Origin: Nakamurella flava
Lineage (GTDB): Bacteria > Actinomycetota > Actinomycetes > Mycobacteriales > Nakamurellaceae
Direction of reading: 5' to 3'
Length of the DNA stretch: 64,000 bases
Assembly (NCBI RefSeq): GCF_005298075.1
Contig: NZ_SZZH01000001.1
Location: forward strand, 992,001 to 1,056,000
Position 1 is the stretch's first letter. Every line of letters begins with the position of its first letter. The notes below the pieces were generated by a model, which saw only the letters and a list, made by a program, of their open reading frames with translations, ran no database searches and was not told the DNA's origin. Of the stretch, positions 16,823 through 25,112 are shown one piece after another. The translations under genes were made by a program, and so were the position numbers.

Positions 16823-18403
16823 TCAGCGCCGCCCGGCCAGCCACCGGCGGACGGGCGGTTCGACGTTCCAGCGCACGGCCCCGAGCAGGTCCTTGCCCCG
16901 TTCCAGCGGCGTGTTGTCACCCCGCCGGGCCAGTTCGACCGTCGCGAGGTCGAGGTCGTCGCCCTGGTGGTGCAGCACGGTGTCGAAGTCACGCCGCACC
17001 GGGGCGTGCAGGTCGAACCCGTTGCGGCGGTGCAGCGTCGGGAACAGGGGTTTGAACAACCGGGCCCGGTCGTGCAGGCCGGAGGAGTAGGACATGCCGG
17101 ACTTCGGGCGGGTGCGGATGTGGTCGGGCAGGATGTCGGCGAACGCCTCCCGGACCAGCCACTTCTCCTGCGGCCCACCGATCTTCATGGCGAGCGGGAT
17201 GCGCCGGGCCAGGGTCACCATCTCCCGGTCCAGGAACGGCACCCGGGCCTCGACGCCCTGACTCATGGCCGCCCGGTCGACCCGGTGCAGTTCGGTGCGA
17301 CCGAGGTTGGCGAGCTTGTGGACGAACAGGCGCTCCCCCTGGGCGGCGTCGATGTCGTGGTACATCCGGTACCCGCCGAACAGCTCGTCCGATCCGTCAC
17401 CGGTGAGGACGACCTTGATGCCGAGGTCGTGGAAACGCCGGAACAACGGGATCGAGACGGCGGCGTTGATGATGTCGCCGTACTCGGTGAGTTCCCCCAC
17501 CCGGACGGCCTGCGCCATCTGCCGCCAGCCGAGGTCCGCGGGCCGCAGGTCGACCACCTCGTGGCGGACCCCGAGTTCGGCGGTGAGGCGACGGGCGTGT
17601 TCGAGGTCCTTGCTCCCGGGGGCGCCGATGGTGACGGCGACGCAGTCCGGGTGCATGCGGTGCACGTGGTGCAGCACGACGGAGCTGTCCAACCCGCCGG
17701 AGAGCACGACGCCGACGGTCAGGTCGGTCCGCAGCCGGATGGCGATGGACTCCGACAGTGTCCGCCGCACCAGGTCCACCGCCTCCCGGGGGTCGGTCAC
17801 CTGTTCCTCGACGGGCACCGTCGACCGGATGTCGTAGTGCGGCAGCAGGTGTGGTCCGGAGCCTCGCCGGGCCCAGCCGTGATGGCCGGGCGGCACCTCG
17901 GTGATGGCCGCACCGACACCGACCAGGGCCTTGATCTCGGAGGCGACGTGCAGACGGCCGTGCCGCCAGGAGAAGTAGAGGGGTTTGACCCCGAGTGGGT
18001 CACGCACCAGGTAGGTGTCGTCGGTGTGGAGATCGACGACGGCGAAGGCGAACTCGCCCCGGAGCCGGTCGACCGCGGCCTCGCCCCATTCGAGGAAGGC
18101 CGTCATGACGACCTCGGTGTCGGATTCGGTGCCGAAGGTGTGCCCGGCGGCGGCCAGTTCCGCCCGCAGCTCGTCGTGGTTGAAGACCTCGCCGTTGTAG
18201 CAGAGCAGCCATCGGCCGTCCGGCGACTGCCACGGTTGGACGGCGTGCTCCCGGTCGACGATGCGCAGGCGCTGCGTCCCGGCCTGCACCGTCGGGGTGT
18301 GTCGACGCTCGTCGAGCTCGCCCCGGCCGGCGATGGCGGCCATCATCGGGTCGAGATCGGACGGCTGACCGCCAGGACCGATGACCAGTGCGATACCGCA
18401 CAT
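16823..18403 (-). CDS. asnB: asparagine synthetase (glutamine-hydrolysing) family protein
   Basis: 526 residues. Cys2 ('MCGIALVIG') is the glutaminase nucleophile once Met is removed; the class II glutaminase domain runs to about 200 ('LLCYNGEVFNHDELR', 'SDTEVVMTAF'). The synthetase domain carries the ATP-pyrophosphatase loop 'VVLSGGLDSSVV' near 240 and 'VLTGDGSDELFGGYRMY' near 345. It uses glutamine and ATP to amidate aspartate or a similar carboxylate. Related actinobacterial LtsA/AsnB amidates peptidoglycan diaminopimelate; the metallopeptidase-like gene just upstream (one base away) makes a cell-wall role possible, but this is inference. Confidence 0.88.
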   Translation of the reverse strand: MCGIALVIGPGGQPSDLDPMMAAIAGRGELDERRHTPTVQAGTQRLRIVDREHAVQPWQSPDGRWLLCYNGEVFNHDELRAELAAAGHTFGTESDTEVVMTAFLEWGEAAVDRLRGEFAFAVVDLHTDDTYLVRDPLGVKPLYFSWRHGRLHVASEIKALVGVGAAITEVPPGHHGWARRGSGPHLLPHYDIRSTVPVEEQVTDPREAVDLVRRTLSESIAIRLRTDLTVGVVLSGGLDSSVVLHHVHRMHPDCVAVTIGAPGSKDLEHARRLTAELGVRHEVVDLRPADLGWRQMAQAVRVGELTEYGDIINAAVSIPLFRRFHDLGIKVVLTGDGSDELFGGYRMYHDIDAAQGERLFVHKLANLGRTELHRVDRAAMSQGVEARVPFLDREMVTLARRIPLAMKIGGPQEKWLVREAFADILPDHIRTRPKSGMSYSSGLHDRARLFKPLFPTLHRRNGFDLHAPVRRDFDTVLHHQGDDLDLATVELARRGDNTPLERGKDLLGAVRWNVEPPVRRWLAGRR

Positions 18404-18404
18404 G

Positions 18405-19260
18405 TCAGTTCACCCCGCCCTCGGCGTCGAAGCGGGCGCGCAGGCGCGGTATCTCCGCCGGTGCCAGACAGGTGTGCCACACCCGCCCGGAACGGATCAC
18501 GTTGAGCTCCCCGGCGTTCTGGCGGCGCTGCAGGATGTCGTTCAGGGCAGCTGCGATCGCTTCGTCGTCACCCCGTCGGGCGGGGTGACGCACCGTGATG
18601 TCGGCGGCGTAACCGGTGCAGTGCGAACTGGGATCCAGGGCCGAGTAACCCAGACTGCGGAGATGGTCCTGGTGGGACTGGCTGCGGACCGCGCTGTTCA
18701 GCCACAGGGCCCCCCGCGCATCCCCGTGCTCCTGGGTGAGCTGCTGGGCGAGCTCGTTCAACAGGCTGACGATCTCGGGCCGGGCGCGGCAGTACCGCAG
18801 GCCGGCGCCCGGTGCGGCGCCGGGGCGAAGACGGCGTTCGACGGCGCGGGCGACCCGGACAGGCAGCCCGGTCGCCTGCCGGCGGTACCGGAAGGCGATC
18901 CGCCCGCGGGCGCGGAGCGGATCGAGGTCGACGAGCGCCGGCGAACGGGCCACGTCGGGGGAGGTGGGGAACGGGGGCTCGGTCCCCCCACCACAGCACG
19001 TCGATCTGGTGCAGGAGGTGGACCCGGAGCAGGTCGCCGACGGAGTCGCGGCGGGTGCCGTCCTGGACGGTCAGGGTGCCGGCGATGGCGTCCACGACAT
19101 GTCCGGCCCCGAGCGGATGTCGATCCAGCACCGCCAGCAGCACCGGATCCGTCGCGACCTCGGCCAGGGCGCCGTCCACCCCGTCCCGGGCGGGGGAGGC
19201 GGCCAGACCCTCGGCGGCGAGGGTGACATGCGAACGATATGCCGCTAGATCGACAGACAC
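18405..19260 (-). pseudogene. frameshifted gene with a C-terminal LAS/M15-like metallopeptidase domain
   Basis: The N-terminal part (GTG 19260, 'VDLAAYRSHVTLAAEGLAA' to 'HQIDVLWWG') and the C-terminal part ('DVARSPALVDLDPLRARGR' to the stop at 18405) are in different frames but fit as one protein. Dropping one base from the six-C run at 18984-18989 joins them smoothly (WWGTEPPFPTSPDVARSP). The C-terminal part has an LAS-type zinc motif, 'SSHCTGYAADI' (H-x3-G-x-A-x-D-like), and a late 'VWH', as in D-Ala-D-Ala carboxypeptidase-fold proteins. It may be a sequencing slip or a real mutation. asnB starts one base after its stop. Confidence 0.65.
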
Positions 19261-19429
19261 GTCCGGGAGCCTGGCACACAGAGTGACGGAACTTCACGAC
19301 CGGGCGATGCGAGTCGGGTGACAATTTCGGCTCTCACCTCGGCACGTCACGCACCGGCGTCCCTATGGTCACCTTTCGATGGAGAGAGCGGAATGACGCC
19401 CGGATCGTGCGCCGGACGCCGCCGCACGG

Positions 19430-20020
19430 TCAGCGAGCAGCCGCGGAGGGACCTTCCTGTCCCCCGCCCGCGGCGAGCATCGTCGCCAGTTCCTCCCGAG
19501 CCCGGGCCACCCGGGAACGGACGGTGCCCACCGGGCAGCCGATCACGTCGGCGGCCTCGGCGTAGCCCAGACCGACCAGCTGGGTGAGCACCAGGGCTTC
19601 CCGCCGCTCGACCGGTAGCCGGTCGAGCAGGTCCGTGACCTCGGTGGCTGCGCCGGAACTGCGGCTGCTCGGCCGCCACCGGGCCGCGGCCCGCTCGGCG
19701 GGCACCGTCCAGTCGTCGAGGTCGGCGGTCCGCGGACGGGACGCCTGCCGGCGCAGGTGGTCGACGACGGTGCGGCGGGCGATCACCAGCAGCCAGGTCC
19801 GCAACCCGGATCGACCCTCGAACCCACCCAGCGCCCGGAGCGCCCGCAGATAGGTCTCCTGTGTCAGATCGTCGGCCTCGCCCCGCCCGGCCAGCGAGGC
19901 GATGAACCGCCAGACGTCGGCCTGGGTGCAACGGATCAGCTGGTCGACGGCCGTCGGATCGCCGGCGACCGCGGCGGGCACCCACCGTTCCGCCTGCGCC
20001 CATGAACCGTCCGTCGACAC
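19430..20020 (-). CDS. sigC: ECF sigma factor, SigC-like
   Basis: 196 residues. Region 2 reads 'CTQADVWRFIASLAG', 'ADDLTQETYLRAL' and 'GLRTWLLVIARRTVVDHLRR'; region 4 reads 'LPVERREALVLTQLVGLGYAEAADVIGCPVGTVRSRVARARE'-like, with the HTH at 'GYAEAADVIGCPVGTVRSR'. The match to mycobacterial SigC is close, including 'SRPRTADLDDW'. It should direct RNA polymerase to GGAAC/CGAC-type promoters. No anti-sigma gene follows it; the zf-HC2 gene at 15954 is the best candidate. It is divergent from the copper-chaperone operon. GTG 20020 appears leaderless. Confidence 0.85.
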   Translation of the reverse strand: MSTDGSWAQAERWVPAAVAGDPTAVDQLIRCTQADVWRFIASLAGRGEADDLTQETYLRALRALGGFEGRSGLRTWLLVIARRTVVDHLRRQASRPRTADLDDWTVPAERAAARWRPSSRSSGAATEVTDLLDRLPVERREALVLTQLVGLGYAEAADVIGCPVGTVRSRVARAREELATMLAAGGGQEGPSAAAR

Positions 20021-20026
20021 CCGCCC

Positions 20027-20032
20027 ACGCTA
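20027..20032 (-). promoter_or_regulatory. -10 box of the sigC-like gene (leaderless mRNA)
   Basis: TAGCGT on the minus strand ends six bases before GTG 20020. The predicted transcription start falls on or next to the start codon, which supports this GTG and suggests a leaderless mRNA. The element is a housekeeping-type -10 box, so the sigma gene itself may not be autoregulated. Confidence 0.5.
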
Positions 20033-20152
20033 GCAAGCCGGCCTGCGATGACCGTCCTTCCGCGGCCCGATCGCGAATGCGGTTCCGACGACTGGGACAC
20101 ACAACCGGACCACGCGGGGCACCAGGAACCCAGCGAAGACCGGGGATGCCGC

Positions 20153-20181
20153 GGGAACCCACCGGGCCGGTGGAACGACTA
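20153..20181 (+). promoter_or_regulatory. putative ECF-sigma promoter of the copper operon
   Basis: GGGAAC (20153-20158), a 17-base spacer and CGACTA (20176-20181) form a textbook ECF promoter between the divergent sigC-like gene and the PCu(A)C gene. The predicted start near 20188 gives a leader of about 75 bases ending in GGAGA six bases before GTG 20264. Recognition by the adjacent SigC-like factor is the simplest reading. Confidence 0.6.
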
Positions 20182-20263
20182 CCTGCCTGTCGATCGCGAA
20201 TTCCACCGACGTGGGCACCGGTCGATCACTGCACAGCACCGCACCCCTGATCGGAGAACACCT

Positions 20264-20938
20264 GTGAGCCCGACTCTGTCCCACCCGGTGATCCGGGCCT
20301 GCCAGCTCGCGGTGGCAACCGCTGCTGCGGCCGTGCTGCTCAGCGCGTGTGGTGCATCGCAGCCGGCCGCCGGCGGGTCCGCCACGTCGACCGCCGCAGC
20401 CGCATCGACGGCCGCGTCCTCGGCCGCGTCGTCGGCGGCCGCGGGTGAGTTGTCGATCACCGATGCCTGGGTGAAGGCGACCGACGGTGCGGAGGACCCG
20501 TCGATGACGGCGGCGTTCGGCGTCATCAGGAACACCACCGACAAGCCGTTGACCATCGTGTCGGCCACCAACTCGGCGTCCGTGCACACCGAGCTGCACG
20601 AGATGGCGATGGACAACGGCGCCATGGTGATGCGGCCCGTCGCCGGCGGCATCCCGGTCCCCGCCGAGGGGACCACCACGTTGGAACCCGGCGGCCTGCA
20701 CGTGATGATCATGGACGTGACGCAGCCGATCAAGGCCGGGGACGACGTCACCGTGACGCTCACCGCGGACGACGGTTCCACGCTCCAATTCACCGCGCTG
20801 GCCAAGGATTTCGCCGGAGCGAACGAGTCCTACAGCCCGTCGACCGGCGCGATGGCCGGGATGTCGGGCATGGACATGCCGAGCTCCTCGGGCATGTCCA
20901 TGCCGGCCGGGTCGGCCAGCCCGTCCGCCGGTGGCTGA
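20264..20938 (+). CDS. PCu(A)C-type periplasmic copper chaperone, lipoprotein
   Basis: 224 residues. A signal peptide ends in the lipobox 'LLSACG' near residue 27, followed by an Ala/Ser-rich tether. The PCu(A)C domain (about 65-185) has its copper ligands in 'ELHEMAMDNGAMVM' and 'GGLHVMIMD', the H-x-M...H-x-M arrangement of the family. A Met-rich tail ('GMSGMDMPSSSGMSMPAG') adds possible Cu(I) sites. Such proteins hold copper outside the membrane and can deliver it to cytochrome oxidase CuA. GTG 20264 is fixed by a GGAGA Shine-Dalgarno. It overlaps the DyP gene by eight bases. Confidence 0.9.
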   Translation: MSPTLSHPVIRACQLAVATAAAAVLLSACGASQPAAGGSATSTAAAASTAASSAASSAAAGELSITDAWVKATDGAEDPSMTAAFGVIRNTTDKPLTIVSATNSASVHTELHEMAMDNGAMVMRPVAGGIPVPAEGTTTLEPGGLHVMIMDVTQPIKAGDDVTVTLTADDGSTLQFTALAKDFAGANESYSPSTGAMAGMSGMDMPSSSGMSMPAGSASPSAGG

Positions 20939-22169
20939 CGCCGGGCGGCCACGACCCGGGCGGGGTGGGATCTCCCGGCGACGGGCCCTGTTCGGTGGCG
21001 CCGCGCTGGTCGGCGGGACCGCCGCGGCCACGGTGTGGCCGGCCACCGGGGCCGCAGCCGAGGACGCCGATGCCCGGTCCGGCGACGACGCCACGGTGGG
21101 CAGCGACACGGTGCCGTTCGAGGGTGTGCACCAGGCCGGGGTGGTCACGGCGGCGCAGGCGTTCTCGACGTTCGCCGCCTACGACCTGACGGTCACCGAG
21201 CCCCGGCGGGTCGTCGGCCTGCTGCGCATCCTGACCGACGACATCCGCCGGATGACGGCCGGTCGCGCGGCCCTGGCCGACACCGCCCCCGAGCTGGCCG
21301 CGACCCCGGCCCGGCTGACCGTCACCCTGGGGTTCGGGCCCGGCCTGTTCACCACCACCGGCCTCACCGACCGACAGCCCACCGGGTTGACGGAGCTGCC
21401 GGCGTTCCCCGCCATCGACCGCCTCGACCCGGCCTGGTCCGGTGGGGACCTGCTGATCAAGATCAGCGCTGACGACCCGATGATCGTCGCGCACGCACAC
21501 CGCATGCTGCACAAGGACACTCGCCCGTTCACGCGGCTGCGCTGGACCCAACGCGGTTTCCTCAACGCCCGCGGCGCGATCGCTGCCGGCGCGACCGGCC
21601 GCAATCTGATGGGCCAGCTCGATGGCACGGTCAACCCCAGCACGGACGCCGAACTCGATTCCCGGGTGTGGGCCGGCGCGGACGCCGGCTGGTTCGCCGG
21701 CGGCACCACGCTGGTGCTGCGGCGCATCCGGATGGACCTCGACAGGTGGGACGAGCTGGACCCCGCGGCCATGGATGCGACCATCGGGCGCCGGCAGCGC
21801 GACGGGTCGCCGCTGTCCGGTACCCGGGAGTACGACGAGCCCGACTTCACCGTTCCGGACGCCACCGGGCTGCCGGCCATCGCCGATTTCGCCCACATCA
21901 AGGTGGCCCGTGGCGATGGTCCGGCCCGGCAGATCCTGCGTCGCCCCTACAACTACGACGACACCCCCACCGCCGACGGCGGGTCGGACTCGGGTCAGAT
22001 CTTCTGCAGCTACCAGGCCGACATCGCCGCCCAATTCGTGCCCATCCAGCAACGGCTGGCCGAACGGGACCTGTTCAACCAGTGGACCACCCCGATCGGG
22101 TCCGCGGTGTTCGCGATCCCCCCCGGGTCCCCCGCCGACGGATACCTCGGCCAGGGACTTTTCGCGTGA
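20931..22169 (+). CDS. Dyp-type peroxidase, Tat-exported (EfeB-like)
   Basis: 412 residues from GTG 20931, overlapping the upstream gene by eight bases. A twin-arginine signal ('SRRRALFGGAALVGG') exports the folded haem protein. The DyP fold is shown by the distal 'GQLDGTVNP' (G-x2-D-G) near 225 and by 'FAHIKVA' with the proximal haem His near 322; 'ILRRPYNYDD' and 'GQIFCSYQADI' follow, as in EfeB. It would be a secreted haem peroxidase, in related systems linked to iron or haem handling. Translation is coupled to copC through a GTGA overlap. Confidence 0.9.
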   Translation: MADAGRPRPGRGGISRRRALFGGAALVGGTAAATVWPATGAAAEDADARSGDDATVGSDTVPFEGVHQAGVVTAAQAFSTFAAYDLTVTEPRRVVGLLRILTDDIRRMTAGRAALADTAPELAATPARLTVTLGFGPGLFTTTGLTDRQPTGLTELPAFPAIDRLDPAWSGGDLLIKISADDPMIVAHAHRMLHKDTRPFTRLRWTQRGFLNARGAIAAGATGRNLMGQLDGTVNPSTDAELDSRVWAGADAGWFAGGTTLVLRRIRMDLDRWDELDPAAMDATIGRRQRDGSPLSGTREYDEPDFTVPDATGLPAIADFAHIKVARGDGPARQILRRPYNYDDTPTADGGSDSGQIFCSYQADIAAQFVPIQQRLAERDLFNQWTTPIGSAVFAIPPGSPADGYLGQGLFA

Positions 22170-22786
22170 CCGGCCCCCGGGCGATGCCGCGGACCCTCGC
22201 CGCGGTGGTGTCGGTCGTCGCGGCCGTGGTCCTGCTGCTGGCCGGCGCGCTACCGGCCGCCGCGCACAACACCCTGACCGGCAGCGACCCGGCCGCCGGC
22301 GGGGTGGTGGCCGCGCTACCCGGCACCTTCACCCTGACCTTCAACGACCAGGTCAAGGACCAGTTCGTCACCGTCGTCTTGACTCCGGACGGGGCGGGCC
22401 CGATCACCCTGTCCCCCACGGTCGACGGAGCCACCGTCACCGCGACCCTGCCGGCCACCGCCACCCCCGCGGCAGAGCCGGGCGGCGACCGCGCCTACCG
22501 GCTCGGCTACCGGGTCATCTCCGCCGATGACCACCCCATCAGCGGGTCGATCGACTTCACCGTCGGAACCACGGCGACGGTCTTCGGACCGGGCACCCCG
22601 GTCACCGCCGCCGCCGCCGGACCGACCGCCGCCGACGCGGTCGCCGACGACGGCACCGCAACCAGCTGGTGGATGGTGGCCGCCGCTGTGGTCGTCGCGG
22701 CGGGCGTCGCCGGGCTCGTCATCACCCGACGTCGCTCCCACCGCGACGACGCGGACACGGCACCGGCCGGGGCCCCGCCCCGGTAG
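22166..22786 (+). CDS. copC: CopC-domain copper-binding protein
   Basis: 206 residues from GTG 22166 (GTGA overlap with the DyP stop); ATG 22184 is an alternative. A signal peptide should be cut after 'LPAAA', leaving His as the first residue of 'HNTLTGSDPAAGG', the usual N-terminal Cu(II) ligand. The CopC beta-sandwich includes 'LTFNDQVKDQF', 'YRLGYRVISADDHPISG' (with the second His ligand) and 'GSIDFTVG'. A C-terminal membrane anchor ('WWMVAAAVVVAAGVAGLVI') and a basic tail follow. There is no fused or adjacent CopD, so import through CopD is not indicated here. Confidence 0.9.
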   Translation: MTGPRAMPRTLAAVVSVVAAVVLLLAGALPAAAHNTLTGSDPAAGGVVAALPGTFTLTFNDQVKDQFVTVVLTPDGAGPITLSPTVDGATVTATLPATATPAAEPGGDRAYRLGYRVISADDHPISGSIDFTVGTTATVFGPGTPVTAAAAGPTAADAVADDGTATSWWMVAAAVVVAAGVAGLVITRRRSHRDDADTAPAGAPPR

Positions 22787-22896
22787 TCCCCCGACCACCA
22801 CACCCTCCCCTCGACCGCCGTCCCGGACGCCACCCGTCCGGTCACCGCGGCCCGCTGTGCGCTGCGTCGCGCCCCCACCGAAGGAACCCGGACCCG

Positions 22897-24396
22897 ATGA
22901 GCACCTCCGAACAGGCCCCCGCGGCCGACACGCCACCCACCGGCACGGCACCCGAGGCGACGCCGGATCACCGCCCGACGCCCGCACCGACCCGCCGGGG
23001 CTGGTGGACCCAGCTGCGCCCTCTGGCGCTGCGCCTGCACTTCTACGCCGGCGTGCTGATCGGACCCTTCATCCTGGTTGCCGCGGTGACCGGGCTGCTC
23101 TACACGATCACGCCGCAGCTGGAGAATCTGGTCTACAGGGACGAGCTCACCGTCCCGGTCGGCACCACCCAGGTTCCGCTCAGCGAACAGGTCACCGCCG
23201 CCCGCGCCGCACACCCCGACGGAGACATCCTCTCCGTCACCCCGCCGGTCGCCGACGACAGCAGCACCCGGGTCGTGTTCAGCGACGCCACGGTCCCGGC
23301 CGACTACGCCATGACCGTGTTCGTCGATCCCTACACCGGTCAGACCCTGGGCCAGGTTCAGTCGTTCGGCCAGTGGCTCGGGGTGCGGGCCTGGCTGGAC
23401 GAGCTGCACCGCACCCTGCACCTGGGTGCCGTGGGCCGGTTCTACAGCGAGATCGCCGCGAGCTGGCTGTGGGTGGTGGTCCTGGGCGGTCTGGCACTGT
23501 GGATCGGTCGTCGTCGCAGCCGCCGCCGGACCCTGCTCGTCCCGGATGGCACCCTGACCGGACGGGCAAAGACCCGGTCCTGGCACGCCGTCACCGGCAC
23601 CTGGGTGGCCATCGGACTGCTCGCCCTGGCCGCCAGCGGTCTGACCTGGTCGAAGTACGCCGGCGAGCGCATCGGCGATGTCCGCTCTGCGCTGGACTGG
23701 CGGACCCCGTCGGTCAGCACCGATCTGGCCGCCGGCATCGGCGCCGACCCCGCCGGCAACCCCGACGGGCACGACCACCACGGCGGCATGACCATGGCCA
23801 CCGGTGACACCGTCTTTCTCGCCGGTGCGGGCGGGGTCGGAATCGACGGCGTCTACGCGGCGGCCACCGCGCAGGGCCTGCAAGCGCCACTGGACATCAC
23901 CCCACCGGCCGACACGAACGCGGCCTGGACGGTCAGCGAGAACAAGAGGTCCGCACCGACCCGCTACGACGCCATCTCGGTCGACCCGATGACCGGGCAG
24001 GTCGTGGACCGGGTCGACTTCGCCGACTGGCCGTTCATGGCGAAGATGACCGACTGGGTCATCGGCGCCCACATGGGCATCCTGTTCGGCATCGTCAATC
24101 AACTGCTGCTGGCCGCCCTGGCCGTCGGGCTACTCACCGTGATGATCCTGGGCTACCGCATGTGGTGGCAGCGCCGCCCCACCGGCGCCGCCGTCGGCCG
24201 CGCCTATCCCCGTGGGGCGCTGCGGCGGTTGAGTCCGGGGGCGCTGCTGCTGGTCGGCGGGGTCACCGCGGTGAGCACCTGGTTCGTGCCGCTGCTGGGC
24301 ATCAGCCTGGCCGTGTTCCTGGCGGTCGACGTGGTGCTCGGAGCCCGTCAGCGGGCCAGCACGACCGCACCGGTGAACGCCGGCCGTGAACGCTGA
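22897..24396 (+). CDS. PepSY-associated membrane protein with His/Met cluster
   Basis: 499 residues from ATG 22897, with AAGGA about 11 bases upstream. Four main membrane spans flank extracytoplasmic PepSY-like regions: 'HFYAGVLIGPFILVAAVTGL', 'WLWVVVLGGLALWIG', 'VAIGLLALAASGLTW' and 'LLLAALAVGLLTVMILGY', plus a C-terminal hydrophobic pair. 'RLHFYAGV' and 'WLDELHRTLHLG' are family signatures, with conserved His as in PepSY-TM iron/haem reductases. An external stretch near 292 ('GHDHHGGMTM') looks like a copper site. It follows copC by 110 bp and is probably the last gene of the copper operon, perhaps moving electrons to or reducing the metal. Confidence 0.85.
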   Translation: MSTSEQAPAADTPPTGTAPEATPDHRPTPAPTRRGWWTQLRPLALRLHFYAGVLIGPFILVAAVTGLLYTITPQLENLVYRDELTVPVGTTQVPLSEQVTAARAAHPDGDILSVTPPVADDSSTRVVFSDATVPADYAMTVFVDPYTGQTLGQVQSFGQWLGVRAWLDELHRTLHLGAVGRFYSEIAASWLWVVVLGGLALWIGRRRSRRRTLLVPDGTLTGRAKTRSWHAVTGTWVAIGLLALAASGLTWSKYAGERIGDVRSALDWRTPSVSTDLAAGIGADPAGNPDGHDHHGGMTMATGDTVFLAGAGGVGIDGVYAAATAQGLQAPLDITPPADTNAAWTVSENKRSAPTRYDAISVDPMTGQVVDRVDFADWPFMAKMTDWVIGAHMGILFGIVNQLLLAALAVGLLTVMILGYRMWWQRRPTGAAVGRAYPRGALRRLSPGALLLVGGVTAVSTWFVPLLGISLAVFLAVDVVLGARQRASTTAPVNAGRER

Positions 24397-24403
24397 CCAC
24401 CGG

Positions 24404-24769
24404 TCAGCGCGGCCGCGGACCGGCCCAGTGCCAGCCGCCGTCTCGCCGCTCCAGGGGAACGACGTCGACCACGGCCGCGACCGGTAGCGGGCCGTAGATG
24501 TGCGGGAACAGCTCGTTCACCCCGGGGCCGGGGCTCTCGGCGATGACCTCGACGTCCAGGCGCGCCGGGTCGATGACCAGGAGCAGTAGCGGGTCCTCGA
24601 GGTCGGCGTAGAACCGGTCGAGCACCCCCTGTACCTGGCTGGCGTAGCTCGCGTGCAGGAAACCTTCGTCCTCCAGGGAGCGACCTCGGGTCGACACCCG
24701 GTACTCGCCAACGGTTGTCGCCTCGGCCCAATCCGTGGCGGTGGCACAGTGGTACAGGTGGTGCGGCAT
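24404..24769 (-). CDS. DUF952 family protein
   Basis: 121 residues matching DUF952: 'LYHCATATDWAEA' at the start, 'DEGFLHASYASQVQGVLDRFY' and 'NELFPHIYGPLPVAAVV' near the end. The family is small, soluble and often found near other metabolic genes; its activity is unproven. A strong GGAGG five bases before ATG 24769 fixes the start. It converges on the PepSY gene, leaving a seven-base gap. Confidence 0.88.
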   Translation of the reverse strand: MPHHLYHCATATDWAEATTVGEYRVSTRGRSLEDEGFLHASYASQVQGVLDRFYADLEDPLLLLVIDPARLDVEVIAESPGPGVNELFPHIYGPLPVAAVVDVVPLERRDGGWHWAGPRPR

Positions 24770-25112
24770 GTCGCCTCCTCGTCGCGGCTGTCCACCGTAG
24801 CGGAAGACGGATGCGGCGCCCTCCCGCGGGGCCGGATGGCCGATGGGGTGAATGGCCGGTGTTTCACCCGCTGGGGCCGGGGCAGCGTCGATCGCGATGC
24901 ATGATCGACGGGGGCAGGTCGGTATTCCTGTGTACCGAACCCTGCGGATACCTCGGGTCGCCCTCTCGGGTCCTCTCGCTCGGAAGTCGATCCGATGGCG
25001 TGACGGCGTGGGCGTGCGCCGGGTCCGTCGATGCTGATGCGCCGGCATGCGGGTGGCCTAGCGTCCGCGCGAGAGGTCCGGCGCACGCCGGGCCGCCATC
25101 GGGGGGACGACC
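24770..25112. other. 343-bp divergent intergenic region
   Basis: No gene is seen. It holds an 8-bp-arm inverted repeat CGTCGATC...GATCGACG at 24886-24910 with a nine-base loop, and a looser GGTGAA...TTCACC pair at 24847-24868. A TAGCGT box at 25059-25064 is the likely -10 for the large secreted protein, giving it a leader of about 42 bases. The inverted repeat could be an operator or a transcript hairpin. Confidence 0.4.

Noticed and set aside
19290-19320. Third GGAAC-N17-CGAG element on the plus strand
   Set aside because: It resembles the ECF promoters, but no gene lies downstream in that direction and the -10 is CGAGTC, so it is probably chance.
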